Source: Anaerolinea sp.
GTDB lineage: Bacteria; Chloroflexota; Anaerolineae; JAAEKA01
DNA: 18,282 nucleotides
Direction: 5' to 3'
NCBI GenBank assembly: GCA_014879765.1
Contig: JACSRL010000250.1
Location: 1 to 18,282 of the forward strand
Position numbers and translations under genes: made by a program. This document shows positions 6,882 to 14,604 of the stretch, in pieces (position 1 is the first letter of the stretch; each line of letters opens with the position of its first letter). The notes below the pieces were generated by a model. That model did not search any database and had not been told where the DNA came from. It saw only the letters and a program-made list of their open reading frames with translations.

Positions 6882-9800
6882 TCAATCGTTCAACCCCGCC
6901 ACCCGCTTCAGCGCCGCGCCGAACCTGGCGTAGTTGACCTTGACGCCGTCGTCCAGGTCGATCTCCAGCCGCCGCGCGGCCAGGGGGTAGAGCACCTCGT
7001 CCTCGTACTGGGCCAGCTCGGCCAGCGTCTTGTCCAGTCGCTCGATCTCCTTGAGCGCGCTGGTCTTGTCGCGCGGCGCTGCGGCCAGGCTGACGCTCAG
7101 GCGCTCCAGGTGGCCGCGGCGGGCGCGCAGCTTGCTCTGGAACTCGCGCAGGTAGCCGTTGAGCACCACCGACACCGTGTCGGGGCGGTAGCGGTGCATG
7201 GAGATCAGCACATTGAAGCTGCCCTTGGCGCTGGAAAAGAGCCAGTAGATGGGCCGCTTCTTATAGCGTTTGAGGTGATCGTCGTAGAACTCCCTCAGGA
7301 AGAAGCTGCGCAGATCGCGCCCCAGCGCCGCCTCCACGAAGGCCAGGTTGTCGGCGAAGTGCTCTTCGCCGAAAGTCACCCGCAGGAACTGGCGGAAGCG
7401 GCCGACGATGTCGTCGTCGAACCAGTCGCCGTCCAGGATGGGGATGGCGTTGTCCCGGTCGGGCATGAACGTAATCTTCTGACCCTCTGACCCTTCGACC
7501 TCTGACCCTCTGACCTTCCGCACATAATCCGCCACTGTCTCCCCCTGGTTGGCCAGGATCAACCCCGGCTTGTCCAGCGAGTAGCGGCCAAACATGCAGC
7601 CCACGGCATAGCTGACCAGCTCGCGCATGGTGTCGGCCAGCAGACGCTGTTCCAGCCCCAGCCGCCGCGCCTCCGGCTCGTCGGGCGCCATCTCCCTGGC
7701 GATGCGCGCCAACTGCTCAGCGACCTCCGACCACCGTTCACTGATCACCGCCCACTGCTCACCGTTCACGGCTGCCTGCCCGCCGTAGCGATACCAGGGG
7801 TTGCAGGTCAGGGTGATCTCGCGCAGCGGCACGTCGGGGGTCAGCTCGTCCTGCAGGCCGTAGGCGTCGATGAAGATGCGGTTGTTCTCTTCCTGCAGGC
7901 GCTGCATTTCTACGGTCGTGTCCTTCCAGTGCGCTCGAAGAGTGGCGAATGTAGCGGCCAGACTGCTATGGTGAAATTGGCTGCGCAGCAAAGGAAGATC
8001 AGCAAAACTCCATGCGGTTTCATAATTGTCCCAGTCAAGAGCGGATAGGTGTGTTGCTGACCTAGTGATCGCATCGCTTTGCTTGGTTGTGTCAAAACGA
8101 AAAGGCAGCAAGAGCACATCATTCGTTTGAAAATTGACGGTCGGATTCAGCGACAAGAGCATGCTCCAACTGACTTTGGAGGTTAAGAAGCCAAGACCCT
8201 GCCAAAACACTTGCTCTTCGACCTGCTCCTTTGCGAATACTGCTGGCCCTCCGGTTTCGGCAATCATCCCGTTGCCGAACCATCGGAAGGTCGGACCTCT
8301 CGAACTGATCTTGGTCCAGGATATGCCTGATCTCTCCCAAAGATATTCAGGAGTAATACGTGCCACACTGTCGGATCGATAATGGTCTCGTACTTCTGGT
8401 GTCCACTTAACCAAAACATCGGTATTCCCGAAAAATGATCTTGCTTCACCGCCCTTTACGCAAATACGATACCGGTTCTGGTTTTCGCCATCGTTGCGAG
8501 CAACTTCCCAGTGAAATCTGAGGAACTTGTCGTTGTCACCTGTCTTCGTTAGACCATCACTGAAGAAATTGAGTGAGAGACTTGGGTACGTCTCAAAGGA
8601 TCTACGGATTGCGTTGCTCACCCAATACGCAATCGGAGAGCCAGGAATCTTCTTAAAATCAGCGGTCGAGGCCAGGTAGTAGCTGGCGGGCAGCGGGTTG
8701 TCCGGCGCCGGCAGGTTGGCGCGCATGGCGCTTTCCTTGTCGGCCTCATTATTACCGGTCACCAGGCGCAGAAATGAGCCTCTGTGGGCCAGGCGTTGCG
8801 CTCTCTCGACAACAAAGGCCGTGGTGGAGACCACCTCGCCGCTGATGGTGTCGAAGGCGCGCGGCCCTAAATGGGCCATGGCCAGGATGGTGTCCTGATC
8901 CAGCAGCCTGGCGCGCAGCTTTTCAAAGGAGGAGAGGAACATCCAGCTCTGCATGGTGATCATGGCCACCAGCCCGCAGGGCGCGACCAGGTCCAGGTTG
9001 CGCTCCATGAACATGGCGAACAGGTCGGCCTTGCTCTCTGGATAGCGGGCCTGGGCGAACCGCGCCAGCCCGGCGTTCATGGTGCTACTACCCATGTAGG
9101 GCGGATTGGCCACCACCACGTGGTAGGGCCGCGCCAGCGCCTCGGCCTGCGCCAGCGCCTGCAACAGCCGCCCGCGCAGCTCCTCCACCAGCAGATCGCG
9201 CTGCCGGCCGGCCGCCAGCGCGGCCACCTGCGCCTGCACGGCCGCGATCTGCTCGCGGCTCAACTGCGGGCGCAACAGGGCGCCGAAGTTGTCCGCCTCG
9301 GCCCACAGGTGCAGGTCGTGCAGCAGCGCCTCCCGCATGGATGGCCTGGCGGTCTGGCTGGCCGCGGCCTGCCGGATCAGCGCATCGACCATGCCATCCA
9401 GCAGCGGCCGCAGCTCCCCGGCGCCGAACTGGATGGGGCGCAGGATCACGATGTGGGGGCGCACCCCGCGCCGGAAGAAGCGGCTGTCCCTGGCGCGCGC
9501 CTTCATGGTCAACACGAAGGCCGCCAGCGCGCCGGCCCGCTCGTCGATCTCCATGCCATAGAGGTTGTGCTCCAGGATCAGCCGCGGGATCTCGCGCGGG
9601 CTGTAGCCCTGCTCCTCGTAGATGGCATAGAGCAGATCGAAGGCATAGGTCAGCATGTGCCCCGACCCCACGGCCGGATCGCCGACGCGCAGTTCCTCGG
9701 GGGAGCTTAGCGACAGGTGATCGGTGAACGGTGACCCTGGCTCGCCGGTTCCGAGGTTAGGCGAGCGGTGATCGGTTCCGGACTGTTCACTGTTTACTGT

Positions 9801-10610
9801 CAACTGTTCACTGATGTAGTACTCCATCCGCTCCGCCAGCCGCGACTCCGGGTGGTTCAGCAGCCACAGCCGGCCCAGCGAGTTCTCCACCAGGAAGCGC
9901 ACGATCCAGTGGGGGGTGAAGAGCTGGGTGGCGGCGGGGATGTCGCCGGCTTCGATCTTTTGTTTGGCGCCGATGACCTGGTCCTTCTTCTCCGAGATGT
10001 AGAACTGGTAGAGCCAGCCGATGATCTCCACATCCTGGCAGCGCTCCGGCGTCATGGCCTGGCGCACCCCGTGCAGGATCGAATCGGCCGAGAGCAGGTC
10101 GTCGGGCATCAGCAGCTCGCTGTAGTCGTCGATGCGCTCGAAGAGAAAGGGCATGGCGTCGTGCCAGGCGTTGCAGACGGCCACCAGCAGCAGGCGATAG
10201 GCCTCCCCCTGGGGATCGCGCGAGGGCGCGCGGCCAGCCAGCAGGTCCAGGATGGCGCGGCGGCGGGCGGACGGGCCCAGCTCCTCGTCGATGTGGCCCT
10301 GTTTGGCCTCCAGCAGGATCTCCGGCTGGGTGTGGCCCGCGGCCGGCGAGACCACCCCCATGCCGGTGTAGCCGTGGACGTCCATGAAGCGCAGCGCGCA
10401 GAAGCGGTTGAACCAGGTATAGGCCACCCGCTCGATCACCGCCTGGCGCGAACTGGCCGCGATCTGCTTCTTCAAGTCGGCGATGGCCGCGGCCTGGCCG
10501 CGCAGCTCCGCGCTGTCGGTGTGCAGCACGCGCTCCAGCCGGGCCGCCACCTGTTCGTGCAGTTGCCGGCGGGCGGATTGGGCGAATTTCTCGAGGGGTT
10601 TGGTGTCCAT
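6882..10610 (-). CDS. pglX: PglX, BREX type I adenine-specific DNA methyltransferase
   Basis: The protein has 1242 residues and the type I PglX layout. The opening MDTKPLEKFAQSARRQL and RVAYTWFNRFCALRFMD are family hallmarks. SAM-binding motif I is DPAVGSGH (about 311-318) and catalytic motif IV is ANPPYMGSS (about 499-507). The C-terminal half holds the recognition region, then LISYAVGCM-like SYAVGCMFGRYSLDKPG, FLRVTFGEEHF and DHLKRYKKRPIYWLFSS. It methylates N6-adenine at a non-palindromic hexamer to mark self DNA and is also required for exclusion. The ATG at 10610 fits the family N-terminus, though no strong ribosome binding site is seen. Odd features: three in-frame patches of short repeats at residues about 266-302, 947-960 and 1032-1045, all at places where the family is variable, and a low-GC block over residues about 640-900. 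The frame is intact as sequenced. It lies 28 nt after the helicase gene. Confidence 0.95.
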   Translation of the reverse strand: MDTKPLEKFAQSARRQLHEQVAARLERVLHTDSAELRGQAAAIADLKKQIAASSRQAVIERVAYTWFNRFCALRFMDVHGYTGMGVVSPAAGHTQPEILLEAKQGHIDEELGPSARRRAILDLLAGRAPSRDPQGEAYRLLLVAVCNAWHDAMPFLFERIDDYSELLMPDDLLSADSILHGVRQAMTPERCQDVEIIGWLYQFYISEKKDQVIGAKQKIEAGDIPAATQLFTPHWIVRFLVENSLGRLWLLNHPESRLAERMEYYISEQLTVNSEQSGTDHRSPNLGTGEPGSPFTDHLSLSSPEELRVGDPAVGSGHMLTYAFDLLYAIYEEQGYSPREIPRLILEHNLYGMEIDERAGALAAFVLTMKARARDSRFFRRGVRPHIVILRPIQFGAGELRPLLDGMVDALIRQAAASQTARPSMREALLHDLHLWAEADNFGALLRPQLSREQIAAVQAQVAALAAGRQRDLLVEELRGRLLQALAQAEALARPYHVVVANPPYMGSSTMNAGLARFAQARYPESKADLFAMFMERNLDLVAPCGLVAMITMQSWMFLSSFEKLRARLLDQDTILAMAHLGPRAFDTISGEVVSTTAFVVERAQRLAHRGSFLRLVTGNNEADKESAMRANLPAPDNPLPASYYLASTADFKKIPGSPIAYWVSNAIRRSFETYPSLSLNFFSDGLTKTGDNDKFLRFHWEVARNDGENQNRYRICVKGGEARSFFGNTDVLVKWTPEVRDHYRSDSVARITPEYLWERSGISWTKISSRGPTFRWFGNGMIAETGGPAVFAKEQVEEQVFWQGLGFLTSKVSWSMLLSLNPTVNFQTNDVLLLPFRFDTTKQSDAITRSATHLSALDWDNYETAWSFADLPLLRSQFHHSSLAATFATLRAHWKDTTVEMQRLQEENNRIFIDAYGLQDELTPDVPLREITLTCNPWYRYGGQAAVNGEQWAVISERWSEVAEQLARIAREMAPDEPEARRLGLEQRLLADTMRELVSYAVGCMFGRYSLDKPGLILANQGETVADYVRKVRGSEVEGSEGQKITFMPDRDNAIPILDGDWFDDDIVGRFRQFLRVTFGEEHFADNLAFVEAALGRDLRSFFLREFYDDHLKRYKKRPIYWLFSSAKGSFNVLISMHRYRPDTVSVVLNGYLREFQSKLRARRGHLERLSVSLAAAPRDKTSALKEIERLDKTLAELAQYEDEVLYPLAARRLEIDLDDGVKVNYARFGAALKRVAGLND
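7478..7515. repeat. Five copies of TCTGACC-type unit inside pglX
   Basis: The units TCTGACC start at 7478, 7486, 7501 and 7509, with a variant TTCGACC at 7494, so spacing is 8, 8, 7 and 8 nt. The array encodes the low-complexity peptide RGSEVEGSEGQ in a PglX loop after ANQGETVADYVRK. Type I PglX proteins as I know them have a short variable linker there. Unit spacing is not a multiple of three, so gain or loss of one unit would shift the frame. Confidence 0.7.
7732..7769. repeat. Direct repeats CACCGTTCAC inside pglX
   Basis: CACCGTTCAC occurs at 7732-7741 and 7760-7769, with the related pieces TGATCACCG and CCACTGCTC between them. It encodes the segment AVNGEQWAVISERW, inserted just after the conserved NPWYRYG of PglX. 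The same word family appears in the opposite orientation at 9717-9735 (GTGATCGGTGAACGGTGAC), suggesting that a dispersed repeat invaded the gene more than once. Confidence 0.6.
7905..8690 (-). other. Low-GC block of pglX, presumed target-recognition region
   Basis: Sampled 60-base lines at 8041, 8101 and 8581 have 50%, 47% and 52% GC, while the line at 9121 in the methylase core has 80%. The block encodes PglX residues about 640-900, downstream of motif IV, where the DNA-specificity domain is expected. Bounds are approximate. The composition break suggests exchange of the recognition domain by recombination. Confidence 0.6.
9717..9816. repeat. Composite short-repeat cluster in pglX including five tandem heptamers
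   Basis: Three elements are joined. GTGATCGGTGAACGGTGAC lies at 9717-9735, partly repeated as GGTGATCGGT at 9767-9776. An inverted repeat CTCGCC (9741-9746) / GGCGAG (9760-9765) sits between them. A heptamer array follows: ACTGTTC, ACTGTTT, ACTGTCA, ACTGTTC, ACTGATG at 9782-9816. The cluster encodes PglX residues about 266-298 (reading EQLTVNSEQSGTDHRSP and onward), a segment absent from typical PglX between YYI and PEELRVxDPAxGSGH. Arrays of this heptamer type remind me of the short tandemly repeated repetitive sequences of cyanobacteria and Chloroflexota. Confidence 0.8.
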
Positions 10611-10638
10611 GATAGGCGATCAGAAAATGAAGTCGGCC

Positions 10639-13600
10639 TTAGGCGTCCGCCAGAACGGGCTGTCCTTCCATGAGGACCACAATTCCATGATCCTCCAGCA
10701 GGTGCCTGGTACTGGCTCCGACAGTTTGGCTCCCAAAACAGGCGAAGGTGCTAATGCCGGCGTGAAACCAGAATACTGGCTCAGCTAGAATCTCACCATC
10801 GGCAGCCAGGAGCGGTTCTTGCACGACCTTATACTTCCTCCAGATATCGCGAAGCCAAGACTCGTGCTGAGGCCCGATGATGTTAAGAAGATCCGCCATG
10901 TCATCGATAGGACTGGTTGCTTCGGCACGCTGGTCAACCGACTGTAATTCATCTAGGCAACCCGTCAGCACATTGTTGATGATCTGCCCTTGGCCGGCGG
11001 CGTTAGCTGAGTTGGTGTAGACATAGAGCACTGACCGAGCGCGGGTCATTGCGGTGTACAGGACATTGGCAAGAATCTTACCGCTGCCGACGAAACGATC
11101 TGCGCTGACGATAACTACGATCTCAGCGTCATACCCCTTAAAAGACTGAGTGGTCGTTGCCAGCACTCGACTAGAATCGGGCTGTACCAGTTTACTGGTC
11201 AGGAGTTCGAGGGTGATGCCCTGTTGCTTCAGCAGGAAGACTAGACGACCGTTGATTGCGTTCCGTACGTCAGGGCTGTTGTACAGAAGGCAGATATCGC
11301 CGGGTATGATCGCCTCAGTCTTCACCCATTGGATGATTTGTCCTGCAATGGCATCAATCTGCTTGTCCAGAGATTGGTATTTTTTCAGCACAGGCACTGG
11401 CCCGTGTGTCTGCGCAAATCTGACCTGCCACCAAGTCCGACCATCCCTGTCGGTCTTCTCGATGAGCTGACGCTCCACGAGTTCTCGATGCTCAGGATCG
11501 CTGATGGGCGGCTGAAGGGAGTAGAGAACATTCAGGGCGTATTCCGTGATCGGCTTGGTTGAACGGAAACTCTCCCTCATGACAGTGGAACGGCCGCGCA
11601 TATCCAGCCCTAGATCTGACCACTTTGGCGTTGACCGGCCGTACACATTTTGGGCATTGTCATAGAAGATGTTAATCGCGCGACTGTTGGCATCATCTGG
11701 ATCAGACTGACTTACCAGGGCGGCCAAGAGGCGTAACGTGTGCGCTCCCATGTCCTGGGCCTCGTCAATGAACATGGCGCTGCAACGTGGTTGGATCTGC
11801 GAAACGGGGAAGTGCCGGAGATAAAGTTCTGACTTGGCGTCATAGTCAAACTTGTCGTCCTCTGCGTAGCAGACCTGCCGGGTCTGCCAGAGTTGATCCA
11901 TTAGGACTGAGAGAAGCTCATCAATGTGTACTGTCTGAACGCGCTGCCATGGAAATACCCTGCGATGGTCACCGTCATCCCAGGCCCGTTGAATGGTATC
12001 CTCAATTAAGCCCTTCAGTGCGTAGTTGGCGAAGACCACCCATACTACTTCGTCAGGATTCTGCAGATCCTTGACGACCTGGCTCAACCAGTTGGCTAGA
12101 ACCATTGTTTTCCCGCTGCCGGCCACTCCTCGCACTAGGCGTGGCTTGCCATCCATCCGAATGCGGCTTAGCCGTTGTTGGTCAGAACTAAGAATGAGAC
12201 GCATCTCTTTTCGACTATTTATCTGATTGCCCAATAACGCCCCGTTTTCCACAAGCTCTTGTGACACCTGATAGTCTCTTTGAGCTGGAACCTGCACGAA
12301 TCGGAGCGATTTGCCTTGGCGCACTGCCTTGCACGGGGTCAGTAGATGTGCCAAGGGGCGTAAGAACGGTTGTTGCATCTCTGAACGGCTGGCAATCACG
12401 ATCAATTGTTCCTTGGCCCGGCTAATCCCAACATTAACCAAACGCTTCCATTCGCCCGGCGGCCAGGCTGTGCTGCTGGCATTGACGGTGTCAAAGATCA
12501 CGATCTCAGCTTCAGCGCCTTGTTGGCTGTGTACCGTGGAAGCTGTCCAACTGTGGAGGTCGCGTTCTGCCAGAAAAGCTCGGATGTCCGCAGCTTGAGC
12601 CGCAAAGGGGGAGATGAAAAGCCCTTCTCGACCGCTGAATTGTGATTTCACCAAGAGTTTCTCCAGCACGGATCTGGTGATTTGACGCATCCAACTGCGA
12701 TTCGCCGGCCCACGTTCAGCACGGATCGATGGCAAGTCAGCGCCATCCTCGTCCAGGACGTACCATAAAGCTCTCGGCAATCCCTTGCCGAACAGGCCCC
12801 CCAGGGCGCCAGGATTGATCCTTAGACTGTCGGCATCCTCCAGCATGCCATCGTATTGATACTCAGAAACCACCTTTCGGATATCAGGGTGCATTCGGTA
12901 CTGTTTGGTTAATAGATGAATGCCCGGTTGTAGGTTACGGGTATTGTCCAGATGACTCAAGCCGCTTTGTGCCAACCAAGTTGCCTGAACTGTTGGCAAA
13001 ATGCGACTCATCTTACCGATGGGCGCTAACTGCATGGGGTCACCGACCAACAAGACACGTCTGGATGCCAGCAAGGAGAGCGCTGCAGCGGTCACTCTTG
13101 GCAGTAAGCCTGCTTCATCGATGATAACCGTTGTGAAGGGCGCCTTGCTGGTCTCAACCTGCGTCCGAATAGCAGAGTCCTTCAATAAGGTAATCGCTCG
13201 AAACGCGGTAGAAATGACAACGGATGTGTCAGGTGCAAGAAAGATCTTGAGAGCTCGATCCTTCAGCACTCGTTGTATCTGTTGGAGCTCCTTACGATAC
13301 TTCGCCCGCTCTTCATTCTTCTGGGTCTTCTTGAGGAGATTGCGCAGTTCCACAGCGCGGCGCTGCAGTTCAGCCTCGCCACCTGCAAGCATCCAGGCCA
13401 GGCCTTTTCTGTCAAATTTGTCGTAATCCGCATTCTTCCCTATCCGCACCAGATTTCTGTCTTTTCGCCTACTCCTGTAGACAGCTTGTCCGATAGAAAT
13501 GGCAGCTCCGTCTGTTGCTTTGTTTGTTGTCGAGACCACCAGTATGCGTTCTGATGGATCGGCCAGACACGCAGCGACCTGTTCTCCGATCGTATATGTC

Positions 13601-14574
13601 TTCCCAGTGCCTGGCGGTCCCCAAAGGATCCCCCAGGCATGCTTCCAGACAGCGTACAGTTGCGATATAGAAGGTCCGACGGGGTGTGGAACGAGAGGAT
13701 ACTTTCCTCCCTTGGAGGCAATGAGACGGCCTTGAAGGATTTCCTGGACCCCGGCGAATTCTCCTTCTGAGTAGATAGTCTTGAGGGCTTCCAGGAACTC
13801 AAACGGGCGAACATAGAAGGAACCAATGTAGGGGCGCTGGTCGAAATCTTCCACAGCGACATAGATGTCTCCGTCCGCTTCATTGACTTCCACTACTTCG
13901 CCGTACCAACTCACTCGGCTATTCCGGCCACTCTCTTCTGTTGCGATAGCCAAACGGTCAAGCTCAACTGGATCATCGATTTCGGAGATATCGGTAGGGC
14001 GAAAGGCGAGGGCGCCTTCCCACGTCCAATCAAACTCCACCCCGCTGCCGACGTGGAGAATGTAAATACCGCTAACCTGTTTGTCGTCCAGAGGAGTGAC
14101 TTTTCGGCAGCGCAGATGCTTCCATTTCGTGGTAGCTCGATATTCTTCTCGCACGGCCTGAGCGGCGTTGGCTAGTTCGACTGGATGCTTACCGCCTAAC
14201 TCTATATTGACTGGATGGCTGACTTGGTCGTTTGAGGGTTGTCTTTGCTTTCCGGTCGAGTCATCGCGGTCATTAGGTGCAGCAGCGGTGTCCTTTGTAC
14301 CGGAATCGCTCGCTCGATCTTGTGTATGTGCTTTGAAGCCCATTTCCTCGCCACTTAGATTGCTCTGCACTGCGTCGTACAGGTCGCGTTTGGCGGTATC
14401 TGACAAGACGCTATAGGCCTCATTGATCTCTCGAATCCGGCTTTCTCCATCCACTAATCTGGGGCTGACGTCCGGATGATACTGTCGAACAAGCTGCCGA
14501 TAGGCGCTCTTTATCGTGGCTTCATCAGCATTCCTGACCACACCTAGGATCGCGTAAAAGTCTCTGTATTCCAT
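10639..14574 (-). CDS. J-domain protein fused to two SF1 helicase modules (Upf1-like then UvrD-like)
   Basis: The protein has 1311 residues. Residues 1-66 are a J domain (FYAILGV, the HPD motif at 33-35 in QYHPDVSP, INEAYSVLSD), without the Gly/Phe or zinc regions of DnaJ. A polar linker (about 80-125) leads to an unassigned region, then an SF1B Upf1/Dna2-like helicase: GPPGTGKT (about 318), a charged coiled-coil-like insert (395-438), VIIDEAG (about 485), LVGDPMQLAPIG, KQYRMHPDI, STVHSQQGAEAE, NVGISRAKEQ (about 715). A second SF1A UvrD-like helicase follows: RGVAGSGKT (about 816), FIDEAQDM (about 935), YDNAQNVYG, ESFRSTKP, TTQSFKGYDAE, YTAMTRARS (about 1173). Both motif sets look complete. 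The last 110 residues are unrecognised; a worn nuclease-like fold is possible but I see no catalytic residues. J domains recruit DnaK/Hsp70. It lies 30 nt after brxC and 28 nt before pglX, evidently co-transcribed; GC of about 47-48% in sampled lines marks it as foreign to its neighbours. Confidence 0.9.
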   Translation of the reverse strand: MEYRDFYAILGVVRNADEATIKSAYRQLVRQYHPDVSPRLVDGESRIREINEAYSVLSDTAKRDLYDAVQSNLSGEEMGFKAHTQDRASDSGTKDTAAAPNDRDDSTGKQRQPSNDQVSHPVNIELGGKHPVELANAAQAVREEYRATTKWKHLRCRKVTPLDDKQVSGIYILHVGSGVEFDWTWEGALAFRPTDISEIDDPVELDRLAIATEESGRNSRVSWYGEVVEVNEADGDIYVAVEDFDQRPYIGSFYVRPFEFLEALKTIYSEGEFAGVQEILQGRLIASKGGKYPLVPHPVGPSISQLYAVWKHAWGILWGPPGTGKTYTIGEQVAACLADPSERILVVSTTNKATDGAAISIGQAVYRSRRKDRNLVRIGKNADYDKFDRKGLAWMLAGGEAELQRRAVELRNLLKKTQKNEERAKYRKELQQIQRVLKDRALKIFLAPDTSVVISTAFRAITLLKDSAIRTQVETSKAPFTTVIIDEAGLLPRVTAAALSLLASRRVLLVGDPMQLAPIGKMSRILPTVQATWLAQSGLSHLDNTRNLQPGIHLLTKQYRMHPDIRKVVSEYQYDGMLEDADSLRINPGALGGLFGKGLPRALWYVLDEDGADLPSIRAERGPANRSWMRQITRSVLEKLLVKSQFSGREGLFISPFAAQAADIRAFLAERDLHSWTASTVHSQQGAEAEIVIFDTVNASSTAWPPGEWKRLVNVGISRAKEQLIVIASRSEMQQPFLRPLAHLLTPCKAVRQGKSLRFVQVPAQRDYQVSQELVENGALLGNQINSRKEMRLILSSDQQRLSRIRMDGKPRLVRGVAGSGKTMVLANWLSQVVKDLQNPDEVVWVVFANYALKGLIEDTIQRAWDDGDHRRVFPWQRVQTVHIDELLSVLMDQLWQTRQVCYAEDDKFDYDAKSELYLRHFPVSQIQPRCSAMFIDEAQDMGAHTLRLLAALVSQSDPDDANSRAINIFYDNAQNVYGRSTPKWSDLGLDMRGRSTVMRESFRSTKPITEYALNVLYSLQPPISDPEHRELVERQLIEKTDRDGRTWWQVRFAQTHGPVPVLKKYQSLDKQIDAIAGQIIQWVKTEAIIPGDICLLYNSPDVRNAINGRLVFLLKQQGITLELLTSKLVQPDSSRVLATTTQSFKGYDAEIVVIVSADRFVGSGKILANVLYTAMTRARSVLYVYTNSANAAGQGQIINNVLTGCLDELQSVDQRAEATSPIDDMADLLNIIGPQHESWLRDIWRKYKVVQEPLLAADGEILAEPVFWFHAGISTFACFGSQTVGASTRHLLEDHGIVVLMEGQPVLADA

Positions 14575-14604
14575 AAGTCACTTGTGTTCTTGAGTTAACC
14601 TTTC

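Noticed and set aside
7478..9816. CRISPR-like array in pglX repeats
   Set aside because: Units are 7-8 nt, lie within an intact coding frame and have no spacers of CRISPR size.
14243..14360. Separate small DnaJ gene next to the helicase
   Set aside because: The frame runs without stop from the J domain through the polar linker into the helicase, so this is one fused gene, not two.
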